NCBI RefSeq assembly: GCF_000001735.4
Contig: NC_003074.8
Location: 22,823,261 to 22,887,260 of the forward strand
Direction: 5' to 3'
Length of the DNA: 64,000 nucleotides
Source of the DNA: Arabidopsis thaliana
Lineage: Eukaryota > Streptophyta > Magnoliopsida > Brassicales > Brassicaceae
This document shows positions 1 to 13,153 of the stretch, piece by piece. The notes under the pieces are model-generated. The model was not told the origin of the DNA and searched no databases. It saw only the letters and a program-made list of their open reading frames with translations. Every line of letters begins with the position of its first letter. Within the stretch, counting starts at the first letter, position 1. The position numbers were made by a program, and so were the translations under genes.

Positions 1-1369
1 CAAGAACGACAAATTTATTTTTTCATAACGACATTTACCAAAAAAGAAATCGATAATTAAGCAAAAGAAGGGCCTAACTACTCTCCAACCACCACCACTA
101 CGCGCGGTTTTGCCGATCTTTGAGTCTGTGACCACAACGAGGGCATTTACGTCCTTACTTAGCTTCTCTTTCTCTCCATCCACGTGACTTGATTCTCTCT
201 CTCTCTCTTCTTTCATTTCACGTATATATTAATCTGGCTCCATCTACATCTGTGAAAGAGAGAGAGAGATTCATGAATCTTTTTACAGAAACACGAACAA
301 GTTTCAGAATCTGGTCTGACTCTTTGTAACCTTCTCGTTTAAGATTCATTGTACGTATTCAAATCTACATTTCTTTGCCATTGTTGGAATCTCCGCCTCG
401 ATCGTTTCTTATCAAAGGATCTGGTATTCGATTTTTGCTATCGTTTCAAAGCATGGTCTAATGATGATCCTGATCTCCGACTGATCCAATAACGGTTAAG
501 CAACGCTGTTTTTGATCCTCCATTGTTGTTTGCCATCGATCAACACTCAGAAATAAGGTAATTAACGCATCTCGAGACTCATTGTTTTAACAATCTTTGT
601 TTTGTTTCTTCCAAATTATTCTCGTGAATATCCGTAATCTCTCCGTCTTTTAATGAACAACACATATCATATGCTTTTGTTTGTTTTGTTTTGTTTTTTC
701 AACATTTCAATAATTTTGTCTTTTTTTCTTCGATTTAATTTGTTTATTTCCTGCTATAATAAACGAAAACTATAATTCCATGTAATGTTCGTTGTTGTTC
801 ATAGTGATTTATCATAACGAGCAACAACATAAAAATCAAGAGAATAAGAAATTAGAGTTATGCTGCTTATTTGAATTAGACAAAACCTACTTTTACTTGT
901 TAAGGAAATGAAAAGATGTTAATAAAGATGAGCACATCGTACGTGGCGCACGTGGAAGCACTTCTGTACGACGGACCCAGTCCAACTCGAACCCCACACA
1001 CATAGCAAAGGTTGTTAAGTTGGCTCGTAGGTGAATTTAATACCTGTTATTTCCTTTATAGCTGGCTAATTACCTAAATTCGATCCATAATAACACATTC
1101 CTACTATGCCAACATTTAACCCTAGTCAAACTAATTAAAACGTTTCTTACTTTTTGGCCTATTAAAACGTTTCATTATGTTCCGCAAATAGTATGAAATA
1201 TATAAAGATTTTCTAACAAAAAATTACTAAGAACAGTTAGACTGATTGAGATTGTTTTTATTTCCTTTTATTTAATTTTCTTTTATTATACTCTGTTTAT
1301 TTGTGTTTAATAATTAGGATTCTATTTGTCTTGTCTTGTTTGCTATAGTTGGAGTTTTGTTCATAAAGA
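1..1369 (+). promoter_or_regulatory. Promoter, 5' UTR and leader intron of the lipase gene
   Basis: There is no coding signal here. A G-box (CACGTG) lies at 181-186, and a CT-rich tract at about 195-215 precedes a likely transcript start near 240-290. A leader intron is suggested by a donor just after about 555 (AAG^GTAATT) and an acceptor at 1347-1348 (CTATAG), 21 bases before the ATG. The intron carries two further ACGTGG/CACGTG-type motifs at about 938-957. The transcript start is inferred from composition only. Confidence 0.5.
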
Positions 1370-3666
1370 ATGGCGTTTAATACGGCTATGGCGTCTACAT
1401 CTCCAGCGGCGGCAAATGACGTTTTAAGAGAACATATTGGCCTCCGTAGATCGTTGTCCGGTCAAGATCTCGTCTTAAAAGGCGGTGGTATACGGAGATC
1501 GAGTTCCGACAATCACTTGTGTTGTCGCTCCGGTAATAATAATAATCGCATTCTTGCTGTGTCTGTTCGTCCGGGGATGAAAACGAGTCGATCTGTGGGA
1601 GTGTTCTCGTTTCAGATATCGAGTTCTATAATCCCAAGTCCGATAAAAACGTTGCTATTTGAAACGGACACGTCTCAAGACGAGCAAGAGAGCGATGAGA
1701 TTGAGATTGAGACAGAGCCAAATCTAGATGGAGCCAAGAAGGCAAATTGGGTCGAGAGGCTGCTTGAGATAAGGAGACAGTGGAAGAGAGAGCAAAAAAC
1801 AGAGAGTGGAAACAGTGACGTTGCAGAGGAAAGTGTTGACGTTACGTGTGGTTGTGAAGAAGAAGAAGGTTGCATTGCGAATTACGGATCTGTAAATGGT
1901 GATTGGGGACGAGAATCGTTCTCTAGATTGCTTGTGAAGGTTTCTTGGTCTGAGGCTAAAAAGCTTTCTCAGTTAGCTTATTTGTGTAACTTGGCTTACA
2001 CGATACCTGAGATCAAGGGTGAGGATTTGAGAAGAAACTATGGGTTAAAGTTTGTGACATCTTCATTGGAAAAGAAAGCTAAAGCAGCGATACTTAGAGA
2101 GAAACTAGAGCAAGATCCAACACATGTCCCTGTTATTACATCCCCGGATTTAGAATCCGAGAAGCAGTCTCAACGATCAGCTTCATCTTCTGCTTCTGCT
2201 TACAAGATTGCTGCTTCAGCTGCGTCTTACATTCACTCTTGCAAAGAGTATGATCTTTCAGAACCAATTTATAAATCAGCTGCTGCTGCTCAGGCTGCAG
2301 CGTCTACCATGACCGCGGTGGTTGCTGCGGGTGAGGAGGAGAAGCTAGAAGCGGCAAGGGAGTTACAGTCGCTACAATCATCTCCTTGTGAGTGGTTTGT
2401 TTGTGATGATCCAAACACATACACTAGGTGCTTTGTGATTCAGGTAATATGTGTTCAAAGTTACTACTTTCAAGCAAATCCTCTGTTTCCTCACATCATG
2501 ATCCTTGAATCTGCTAGCTAATTAGTGTTATGTCGTTGCAGGGATCTGATTCTTTAGCTTCTTGGAAAGCAAACCTTTTCTTCGAGCCAACTAAGTTTGA
2601 GGTAAAGATCTTGATCTTGGCTAGGGATGTACATTTGGTTTTTGATTCGGTTATTTAACTCGGTTTATCCAATCGCTTAGGTTACATTACAATTATTTTG
2701 GTTTGTGTTTATCCTAGAGACCTTAAGATATTGATATGAATGTCGCAGGACACAGATGTATTAGTCCACAGAGGAATCTACGAGGCAGCAAAAGGAATAT
2801 ACGAACAGTTCTTACCAGAAATAACAGAGCATTTGTCTAGACATGGAGATAGAGCTAAGTTTCAGTTCACGGGTCATTCTCTTGGAGGCAGTCTCTCATT
2901 AATAGTGAATTTGATGCTTATCTCTAGAGGACTCGTTAGCTCTGAAGCTATGAAATCCGTTGTCACGTTCGGTTCACCGTTTGTGTTTTGTGGTGGTGAG
3001 AAGATTCTAGCGGAGCTTGGTCTTGACGAGAGTCATGTTCACTGTGTGATGATGCATAGAGATATCGTCCCACGAGCCTTTTCGTGTAATTATCCTGACC
3101 ATGTTGCTCTCGTTCTCAAGCGTTTGAATGGCTCCTTCCGTACACATCCTTGTCTCAACAAAAATGTAAGTCTTACTATAATTTCCTTTTTGGCTTAACG
3201 TTTTGAACATCTTAAATTAAAAATACGGATGTTGAAGTTTTTTGGTTGTGTTTTTGCGTTTTGACAGAAACTGTTGTATTCACCGATGGGGAAAGTATAT
3301 ATTCTACAGCCGAGTGAGAGCGTCTCGCCGACGCACCCATGGCTTCCACCGGGAAACGCTCTGTACATTTTAGAAAATAGCAACGAAGGTTACTCTCCTA
3401 CGGCGTTACGAGCATTTTTAAACCGCCCTCACCCGCTCGAAACGCTGAGTCAACGCGCAGCTTATGGCTCGGAAGGTTCAGTCTTGAGGGACCACGACTC
3501 CAAGAACTACGTTAAGGCCGTGAACGGAGTTCTCAGGCAGCACACGAAGCTCATAGTTAGGAAAGCCAGGATACAAAGGAGGAGTGTTTGGCCCGTGCTG
3601 ACATCAGCAGGACGTGGATTAAACGAGAGCCTGACGACGGCCGAGGAGATCATGACACGTGTCTAA
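1370..3666 (+). CDS. PLIP1: Plastid phospholipase A1-type lipase (class 3 lipase fold), PLIP1-like
   Basis: Exons 1370-2443, 2542-2601, 2749-3165 and 3268-3666 join in phase to 649 codons plus stop. The product is a lipase of the class 3 alpha/beta-hydrolase family. The N-terminus is Ser/Arg-rich and looks like a plastid transit peptide. The nucleophile motif GHSLGG is in exon 3, with Ser at residue 422. An acidic residue in the FGSPFV/DIVPRAF stretch and a late His would complete the triad. An Ala-rich segment around residues 270-330 is unusual. From family knowledge, PLIP1 cleaves acyl groups from plastid phosphatidylglycerol and feeds polyunsaturated fatty acids into seed oil. Its paralogues PLIP2 and PLIP3 are closely similar, but length and the Ser422 position favour PLIP1 (recalled locus At3g61680). 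The start chosen is the first ATG after the leader intron. Confidence 0.93.
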
Positions 3667-4440
3667 TGAAGGAAAATGTACGGTTGTATATAAGTGGAAT
3701 CACTTCTGATTATGCGTTTATTTACATTTCTTGTGGGTGAGCCGAAACAAGCGAATAAAATATTGTAAAGAATAAATTATTCTAAACTTCTAAAATATTG
3801 TAAGCAAATTATGGTTGGTGGAGATTGGAAAATTTGGTTTTCTCCAACTCCATGGATCACTCACTCCCATTCGATGCACACCGTTTTACAAAAATGGGCA
3901 TATATTAGCAAGAAATAATTAGGCCCAATAATAGGCTTATGCAATTTGAAATCTTCTTTTCGATAGTAAGGCCCACTAATTAAACCAGGCGTATTTATTA
4001 AAAAAGAAAGAAAAGAACCATCCTTTAATTTTGTTTTTTTTAAAAAAAGGGTTTTCTTTTTAGTTTTATCAATGTCTCATATATATTCATTAATCCATAA
4101 ATACAACATTCGTATAGGAGATTTGGTTTGAAGAGGCGATTCTCATATATATACGTACACATCAAAATTAAATCAACGAATGACTTCAATGTCGTTTATG
4201 GAATGGTTTCATTTTGGGCCATGAGAAATTAGTAAGGCACGTGGAAAATTTGCGTACTCAAAATAGAAAACACGTACATTTTATCATTTTAATTGGTTTT
4301 ATTATTGATAAAAACAGAATATATCATTATTGCGTTGTTTGTGTGTGTGACTTTACAATTATTTTGTAAGGCATAGTTTTAATTAAATGTCAATAAGCTA
4401 TTTAAATTATGATACAATGACGAAAACGCCCATGGAGAAG
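3667..4440. other. 3' UTR of the lipase gene and AT-rich spacer
   Basis: The stretch begins with a short 3' UTR that has AATAAA-like signals near 3755-3775. The rest is AT-rich spacer with several GGCCCA/GGGCC-type motifs (for example near 3922 and 3970), which are common in promoters of plant housekeeping genes. I see no gene. Confidence 0.4.
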
Positions 4441-4612
4441 CTGAGATTCACCGGGATTGCCTATCCTCGTCACCAAACACTCCCACTTTTTCCTCTTCCT
4501 CCCAGAAAGAAAGAACGAAAGAAAAAGAATAATATCATCAACAACAGAAGAAGAAGATATTAAAAAAAAAAAAAAAAACCTAATCAAAATATATAGATGT
4601 TCATTTTTGGTC

Positions 4613-4708
4613 ATGTCTTCTTCATCATCTTCTTCCGCACGATTTCAGTCCGCCAGTGGTAACCTTGATCAATCTCGCATTTGCCTCTCGATTCGTCGAT
4701 ACTGCTAG
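4613..4708 (+). other. Upstream ORF (31 codons) in the leader of the nucleotidyltransferase gene
   Basis: An ATG at 4613 opens a 31-codon Ser-rich reading frame that stops at 4706-4708. It lies about 380 bases upstream of the main ATG, just after an A-run at 4563-4578, in what looks like the transcribed leader. It could lower translation of the main frame if the leader is not spliced across it. Its presence in the mature mRNA is inferred. Confidence 0.35.
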
Positions 4709-5088
4709 ATTTTCTCTCGATTTATCCTCTAGGGTTCTTATTGATTTCCGCCACCCACTCTCTGTTTTTAGAATCTAACTCCCGTCTCCTTCGTTTCCTC
4801 CTCCTAGGGTTTCCTTCTTCTTCAATTCGATTTCCCCTTCTCCGATTTCGATTTGATTCTTTACAAATTTGTCTGTTTGGGGTTATTGGATTAGCCAGAT
4901 AGATCCAAGGTTCTTTAGGCTCGTAGCTATTTGATTTGTTTTCCCCATTTCCGGTGACTTTGAAGCTACGATTCATCAGGGAGGTTGCTTATTAGCAACC
5001 GTTGAAGAAAACGTAACGGTTGGTTTAAGGTCTTTGTTTGGATTAGAGGGGTAAGCTTTCGTCGGTGACTGTCACGGCAGAGATTTGC

Positions 5089-8000
5089 ATGGGTGAGCAT
5101 GAATCATGGGCGGCTTCTCCGCCGTCACCCTCTGGCTTACATCCCAACGGTTTATTACCAGGCAAGGCTGCATCTGTGACTAGGCCACTCGATGCTGAGC
5201 GATGGGCCAAGGCGGAGGATCGAACTGCCAAGCTCATTGCTTGCATCCAGCCAAATCCACCTTCCGAAGATCGCCGTAATGCTGTTGCCAGTTACGTCAG
5301 GAGGCTTATCATGGAATGCTTCCCTCAGGTTCAGGTGGGTTAACTTTCTTGTTTTTAAACTTTTGTTTTTATTCCTTGAGATAATGTAACAAGTAACTAT
5401 TTTGTGTCTTCTAGATCTTTATGTTTGGATCTGTACCTCTCAAGACTTATTTGCCTGATGGAGATATCGACTTAACGGCTTTTAGCGCTAACCAAAATCT
5501 GAAGGATTCTTGGGCTAATTTGGTTCGTGATATGCTTGAAAAGGAAGAGAAGAATGAGAATGCTGAATTCCATGTCAAAGAAGTCCAGTATATACAAGCA
5601 GAAGTATGCGAATTAGAATGCTTCTTTTTTCTCCTCTTTCTATGTTTGCTGTATGAACCATTGATATTTATTCCAAGTAAGGTTGAGTCTCTTGACGTAC
5701 TGGATCGTCTAATGATTTTTCACTGGTACAATGTTTCAGGTGAAGATAATTAAGTGTCTGGTAGAGAATATTGTGGTAGATATATCTTTCAACCAGATTG
5801 GAGGGCTGTGTACATTATGCTTCCTTGAGGAGGTTAGCATTCCACCGAAGACAACATGCCTCTTGCTTTCTCTTCCTGAGTTAGGCAGATCTTTTGATTT
5901 CTTACCTCTTTACTGTTCATATATGCAGGTTGATCACTATATAAACCAGAACCATTTATTCAAGCGTAGTATTATATTGATTAAAGCCTGGTGTTACTAC
6001 GAGAGCCGTATATTGGGAGCTCACCATGGGCTTATTTCGACATATGCCCTGGAAACCTTGGTTCTTTACATATTTTATCTTTTCAACAACTCATTTTCGG
6101 GACCTCTTGAGGTAATGTCATTATGAAACTGCCTTTGTTCTGTCAAGATTGCTTCTTCAATCTTCCTGACTGGTCTTCTTGCATTTGTAGGTTCTCTATC
6201 GTTTTCTTGAGTTCTTTAGTAAGTTTGACTGGCAGAATTTTTGTCTTAGCCTCTGGGGCCCTGTTCCAGTTAGTTCACTACCAGATGTAACAGGTATTTA
6301 CGAACTGATGTCCATCATACTTTTGCATTAGTTGTGCTTCTTAACTGTCTCTAGTACTGATTGTCTTGCTATGCAATTTTTTGGCAGCGGAGCCTCCACG
6401 AAGGGATGTTGGAGAGTTACGAGTTAGTGAAGCGTTTTATAGAGCTTGTAGTAGAGTTTATGCAGTTAATATTGCTCCTCAAGAGATACAGGGCCAGCCT
6501 TTTGTGTCCAAACATTTCAATGTTATAGACCCTTTGCGTGAAAACAACAACCTTGGACGCAGTGTCAGTAAAGGTACTTACTTGGGTTGAATGCTGTTTA
6601 CTATTCTTTATAAACCAATACTTTTATTATTGAATGTTAATCTGTTTGCATTCTGCCTTAGTTGCTTATACAGTATGAAGCTAGAAGATGCACAAACATG
6701 TTGACTTCCTTACATGCTTGGATTATGTTTTTGTTGTTCAATTATTGTGTCAGGTAACTTCTTTAGGATACGAAGCGCATTTACCCTGGGTGCCAAGAAG
6801 TTGACCAGGTTACTTGAATGCCCTAAGGAGAATTTGATCCATGAGGTTAACCAATTTTTTATGAACACATGGGAAAGACACGGCAGTGGTCGACGTCCTG
6901 ATGCTCCTGGAAATGACTTATGGCTATCAAGACTGGGAGATCCTGAGCCATATCATCAAGCTGAAAATGTTAGTAATTCTTTAAACAACAAAAGAAACCA
7001 AAATGCCATCCGTCTTGGTGGGGTTCACGGAGCTCGGAGTATGCCCTCTCAACAGAATAACTGTGGAACAGAAATTACATCTAGAGTAACATATCAAACG
7101 CAAAAGAGTCGAGGCAACTCTTACCAACCTGCTCAGGAAGTCAATTCCAATCAAAGTGCTTTAAATGATAAGCTTCAGCAAACTGTTAAGCCAGAAACTC
7201 TGGTTAACAATTTTCATGGTAGGCATATTTTTGCCAGGACCCGCTCTAGCCCTGAGCTTACTGAGACACATGGTGAAGCTCTTTTACAATCTCGTCGTAG
7301 TAGAGCCGCCCCAGATGCTGGGAAACGCCAAACTAATTCTACCAGGGTTGATAGTATCAGGAAAAAAAGTCTTGAGTCTGAAACTTTGTCAAGTGGTGTT
7401 AGATATTCAGCCGACTCTTCGTCAGTTAGGCATACTCCATCCCCTCAAAGTCCTGATAGTACTGCTGACATGAGCAGTGCAGTGAACAGTTACTATGATG
7501 AAGTAGGGTCCGTTTCCGTGAATGAAGACTTCTCTGTTGCAGGGGAACAGGAAGAGCAAGATCTTGTTAACTCGATGACATCTGTTACTGGGCAAGGTTT
7601 TAATGGACACTTTCCTTTCCCTTTTAATTTTTCAACGGGTCACTTACCGTTTCCAATTACACCTTCTATCTTAGCTTCAATGGGATATGGTCAGAGGAAT
7701 ATGCCTGGTATTGTTCCTTCTAACCTTCCTTTCATCGAGGCACCTTGGAGTACTAATCTGCAATTTCCGCAAAACTTTGTTTCTTCACCATTTACCCATT
7801 ATTTTCCCAGTGGAGCCCACCCAATTTCAGAAAAGCCGAGCAAAACTGGTAGTGATGACATGGGGTCTTCAGAAGTGAATGTCGATGAGTCTGACAATGA
7901 TCTCTGGCACGAGCCAGAAAGGGGAACTCATAGTTTTGGACTTGAAAATGGTGGTTATGGAATGCATCAGGCAGATGATAAACATCAGTCATCTTTTGCA

Positions 8001-10217
8001 GAGCACAGTTTTGTACCTTCAAGAAGGAAAAATCGGCTGACAAGGGGGGATGATTTAGAAAATTCCCACTCTCCAGTCAGAGGAAGCAGTCAGATTCAGA
8101 GTGAGGAGAGAACTGTAGGCTCTAGATCTGTGTCTGGCGCTAGTTCCGTTCGAAGCAGGACTTCATCTGAAAGCTCCTGGGATGGATCAACTACAAGGGG
8201 GTCAAAGCCAGCTAAGGATAGACGGAATAGGAAAGTTGTGTCTGGGGCCGCATCTACACTGTATGGAAAAGGAAAGAGTGTTCCTGAGCACTCAATCCAG
8301 ATTGATGATGATAACAGAGAATGGATTCCTGTATCTAGCAATGAAATAATAGATAGAGATCTGGGGCCTCGTCCTACTGTCCCTTCATTTCAAGTTCAGA
8401 GGCATCAAATACATGGTCATGAACTAGCTCAGGCAAGTGGATCAGAGTCCACAGTGTCTCTTGCTCCGTTTATCCTTGGCCATGGCATGCAACAAAACGA
8501 GGTTGATAATTCTGGATATACGTTTTATCCCACAGGACCACCTGTTCCGATTGTTGCAATGCTTCCAATGTACAATTACCAAGCTGGTGGTAATGCAACA
8601 TCAGATGCTCTGGCAAGCCACCACAGTGTGGATGAAGGAGTAGAGAATCATGAACCCTGTAAAAGTTTCGACTCGTCCAGGGGACTTGATCAGTCTGAGA
8701 TAGTAGTTTCTTCGCACTCCACTAGAATGGGCTCTTCTGCAGAACAGGTGGAGCGTAAGAATGATATACTCAATGGTGATTTTATAAGCCATTGGCAAAA
8801 TTTGCAGTATGGCCGCTCTTGCCAGAATTCTCAACATCCGCCTGTGTTGTATCCTGCTCCTGTTGTAGTGCCACCTGCTTATCTCCAGGGGCGTTTACCA
8901 TGGGATGGTCCTGGAAGACCTCTGGCTTACACCAATGCTGTGAATCAACTCATGACCTACGGACCTCGTCTTGTACCGGTTGCTCCTGTACAACCTGTTT
9001 CAACCAGGCCACCCAACATTTACCCTCGTTACGCTAATGAAACTCCCAGATATCGAAGTGGAACAGGGACCTATTTTCCAAATCCAGTAAGAACTTAATA
9101 CCTTCCTTGAGCTTCCTTTATACTTGCGTGCATGCTTTGGTTAATCGAGGTACAACTTTCATTTTATTGTCTGGTCTTGTGAAACGAACCATAGATATTT
9201 TCAAATGCTAAATGAAGTGCTTTTACCTTGCTTATTAATAATAAAATGGTCTGTCAGTCTTGCAGCCCTATATTTCTTTAATGAATTTACAGCATGATCT
9301 GTCTGCTTACCGTACTTGCATCCAAATCTGCAACTTGACAAATTTGGTCATGTTGCAGGCTATATGGTTCTGGATTTTTTCCGTTATACCTTTTTTTCTT
9401 TACCTTTTCGTTTTTTCGTTTTTTGTTTTCCGTTATACCTTTATTGATTCTGTCCTGTCTTTACTCATGACGGTTTTGGTTTGCCACACTGCTCTAAACT
9501 TGTGCTGAATTTGTTGCAGAAGATTTCTCCTAGGGAGCAGCGGCCTACTTCTGGCATGAGGCGTGGAAATTATGGGCATGACAGAACCGACCATCATAGC
9601 GATAGAGAAGGGAATTGGAATGCTGGTTCAAAGACACGAGGTTCTGGACGTAACCACAACAATCGTAACCAAGCTGACAATAAGCCAATTTCAAGGCAAG
9701 ACCGATCTGATAGGCATTGGGGGTCGTCGTACAGACATGAATCGTCCTCCTATTCTGCTCATCATTCTCAAAACGGTCCAATTCGCTCAAACACTTCACA
9801 AGATGCTTCTGGAAATATTGCTTATGGTATGTACCGATTACCACCGGGGATGAAGCAAAACAGTGTGACTTCTTCAGAGGGACACAACGTTCCATCTGTC
9901 ATGATGTTTTATCCATATGGCCATAATAATGTTTACAATTCACCATCTGAACACAATGAGTATGGGTCTCTTGGACCAGGTGGTGAAGCGCCACATTTAA
10001 ATGACGAGGATCAGCCAAGGTTTCGTGGTGCTGCTGCTTCTGCTCATATGTCTTCACCTGACGATCCTTCCTCGCCTCACTTCCCCAGGTAATTTTGGTT
10101 TTATAGACTTCCTATTACAGCCCAATGTTAAATTACAGAGAGGAAGAAGATTCTTGATTAAAAAAGTATCGTAGACCTCAGAGTTTCCTCTTGATTTCAC
10201 TAAACAGGGGAAAGTAA
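5089..10217 (+). CDS. Nucleotidyltransferase / poly(A) polymerase-like protein with long disordered C-terminus
   Basis: Exons 5089-5334, 5415-5603, 5740-5832, 5929-6111, 6191-6293, 6388-6573, 6754-9086 and 9520-10088 join in phase, with a likely tiny last coding exon at 10208-10217, to about 1303 residues. Residues about 80-330 form a DNA polymerase beta-like nucleotidyltransferase core. The metal-binding signature (FGS, then DGDIDLT) is at the start of exon 2, and the PAP/OAS1 substrate-binding region is in exons 4-6. The remaining ~900 residues, mostly one 2.3-kb exon, are low-complexity and rich in Ser, Pro, Gln and Asn, as in plant-specific relatives of non-canonical poly(A) polymerases. 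Its substrate is unknown to me. The start is the first ATG after the leader uORF, with a good context. Recalled locus At3g61690. Confidence 0.88.
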
Positions 10218-11950
10218 CATCGATGGTTGCTCAAGTTTAGCTGCAATAAACTCAAGAACTTAGAAGAATACTGTACGATCACATCACTAGGGTCTTGGAA
10301 ATCTAAAGAAGGCAAAAAGTTGTGAAGCCGTGAAAGGAGAGACTTGATAGAGCTCAGACCAATCTGGATATTTCTGTTCAAGTGTGGTCTGGAGAGCAGC
10401 AAAGAAGGAAGCCAAGTCAAAGGGGAATCGGTAAGCGACCCAAGCCTGGATTGTTCTTTGTATGTACACTACAATCAAGCCATTACCGCCCATGATCATC
10501 GGTTTAATCATCATTTTCACGGAGATTGCTGTTTGGTTTTGATAGCCCAGATGGATGAAAAAACGCAGGAACTCTTTCTCAGATCTAGTTCGGTTAGGTA
10601 ACTTTTCTCTGTTTTTTGTTTCTTTTCGCTTTCCCTTAGCATTTTATTTCCATAGAAAATGTAGCCTTTTTTGCCCACATAGAAACTAATAGAATCCAGG
10701 GCTTATCGTCAATCTTGTTTCTAAAAATTCAAGAAAGAATTTCTCTACTATTTTTAGAAAAAGAAAACTGTAGTACACTTTTTAGCTGTACCTGTAGCTT
10801 AATTTTGGAAAATTACGGTTATGACCAGAAGAAGATGTTGAATCATATAACTTCGTAAGTCTAAAAAAAGTCAAGTGTAAAAAAAAAGAAAAGGGAACCA
10901 TAAATTCATATAAGATAACCGTTTGTAGGTATTAAACTATGAATGATGACGCTTATTCAGGCCAGGCCTAAATAGTGTGGCTTATGTTTTGGGCCATTAA
11001 TGGGCTCGAAAGTAGTATGAAAATATAAGTAAAACAGTATAGCCCATCATTCTTTTTGTGTAGCCATGACCTGTGACTGTGATAAATTGTACGGAGAAAA
11101 TGCCAAAACTAACAATAATTTCATGTCTCTTAAACGTCTGAGTTAATCAAAACGAGCTCATAGTTATTGTTTTGTTTTAGAGTAATAAACTTAGACGTAA
11201 AAGAGAAATAAATGCATTGTTTTGGACCTAATAATAGTTGACCAAACATTATAGAATATAATAATTTGAGATTCATATCATGATGGATCTTAGGCTTTTT
11301 CTTTGAAATATGATGAGTTGTTTTGTCACATTGCAAATTACATGGTTCTTATGTTGTTTGATAAACTCGGCGAGTATGGTATTATAAAAGAGAAAAATAA
11401 TCAGGGGAAAAAGCAAGCAAGTCAACATTGCGCGGAACTATATATAATCAGAAGATCTTGTTTGGTGCCTATTATTGCCTAATGACACAAAACTATTTTG
11501 TAGTGTTTTTTTTTTTTTTATAAAGTGTAGGAAGTCGGACCACTCGTTTATGAGAAATCGAATTTGGTATCAATTAATATAGAGAGTAATTTCACAAAAA
11601 AAAAAATGGTGGTCCTGAAGCAATGGTTGAATATTACGTAGAAAATGGTATTCCCAGAAAGTTCCATAGAGCGAGCAGGCCATGCCCATACCCTGCCTGC
11701 GTCTTGTCTCGTAACGCAACAATCAACAACTTGATGACCATTACGGTTATATGGTTTAATTCGATTTCTTTCTCTTGGTTCGCTTTGATTTTGGTTGGGC
11801 CAACGGTTAAATTTAAATCCAAGGTTACGTAATTTACCATTTTACTGCAAATATTGTCTTTTACATATTTACTACAGATGGGATTTTTATTTAATAAAAA
11901 AGGGAAATATAAAATAGAAAAGCGTTTTCTTTTTTTCTTTCTTTCTACAG
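10218..11950. other. Intergenic spacer
   Basis: The first ~400 bases are likely 3' UTR of the nucleotidyltransferase gene. The rest is AT-rich. There is a T-run at 11507-11520 and an A-run near 11600. GGCC-type motifs near 10960-11010 may belong to a promoter. No open frame here looks coding. Confidence 0.4.
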
Positions 11951-12358
11951 TCTACTCTCCTGTTTGGTCTCTCTCTCTCTCTCTTTTTTTTTTACTCTTA
12001 TCTCTGTGCAAGCAACTTCGTCTCTCTCGATAATGGCGTTCCGATATCTTCTCGCTGTCTCCGTCTTCGGAGTTTTTGTTTGAATTCTTCAAAGGACAGT
12101 CGGATCTTTGTTTTACACTATCTTCATAATCTTTGTTGGATTTCATCAGACTTGTCATTTATTAATCCATCGCGTTTCTCAGTGTTTCTAGTTCGCCAAT
12201 TTCGGTTTTTATATTGGCTATTAACAATTCGTCGACATAACTTTGTGTGTTTTCGAGTGTGTGAGATTTTTAGGGTTCGTTCTTCAAAGGCTTCAGGGTC
12301 GCGGGAAGGTGAGATTCGATTGGATCTTTTTTGTTGTTGTTTAGTTTGTTCCTCTCCT

Positions 12359-12394
<36 letters not shown>

Positions 12395-13153
12395 AAACTT
12401 TTCTGCTTTTTTGATTTTATTACAATATTATTTTTCAAAGTTTCTGTTCATGTGGGTTTTTTTTGTTCTTTGTTCTTCTTCTGTTTTTATTTTTTTAAGA
12501 ATTATATTACTCTCTCTTTTATTCATCAATCTCCGGCAATTTCCCTCAATCTGGAGTTGATGAACTCACTCAAACTCTGTTCCACGTTCTTTACAATCAA
12601 TGATTTCAAATTCTGAAAATCAAAGCTTGTTTTGTTGTTTCATAAATGGCAAAAAGATTCTGGAATTAGGTTTCACACATACTGCAGTTTGTTCTTTATC
12701 TGGGATTTTTGTTTAGGTTTTGGTTTTGTGTTTAACTTTTTTCTTATGAAATAGTTTTTTTTTAATTAGATAGATTCTGTAGAGTGCTTACTTGGGATCT
12801 GAAACCTTATTAAACAATGTTTGAGAGACTCACTTTTCATGATTTTTTGATTAATTAAACTAATCACTGTGGAAAATGCTTTCACTTTATACTACTACTA
12901 TTCTCTTCTTTTTAGCTTCCTAATATATTTTATTGCTTTGATTGTTTGTTGACTTGTGCTACTACTAGTACTGTAGAAAAACTAACTATGGCCATCGGCT
13001 AACTGGTTTTCTTTTGTTATTCAGGTTTATGTTTGCTTGAAAATTTTGATACAAATTGACCAATATGTTGAACTCTATGGACTGCATTGTTGTTTTTGGT
13101 GCTAAAGAGAACACTTCTGATTGAAGGATGTTTTCACTTTACATTCAGCAGTA
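11950..13153 (+). promoter_or_regulatory. 5' UTR and leader intron region of the 13-15.5 kb gene
   Basis: A CT-rich tract (about 11966-11984) and a T-run are followed by leader-like sequence to about 12310, where GGAAG^GTGAGA is a plausible donor. A (TA)n microsatellite sits at 12364-12392 and a long T-rich intron-like stretch runs to about 13140. An open frame at 12080-12616 spans leader and microsatellite and does not resemble protein-coding sequence. Confidence 0.45.
12364..12392. repeat. (TA)n microsatellite
   Basis: About fourteen perfect TA units lie inside the T-rich leader intron of the downstream gene. Such tracts are usually length-variable between accessions. Confidence 0.9.

Noticed and set aside
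9545-9895. 116-codon antisense frame in the nucleotidyltransferase gene
   Set aside because: It is a shadow of a well-supported coding exon on the + strand.
12080-12616. 178-codon + strand frame upstream of the 13-15.5 kb gene
   Set aside because: It runs through leader sequence and a (TA)n tract, with Phe/Tyr/Ile-rich translation typical of T-rich non-coding DNA, and matches no family.
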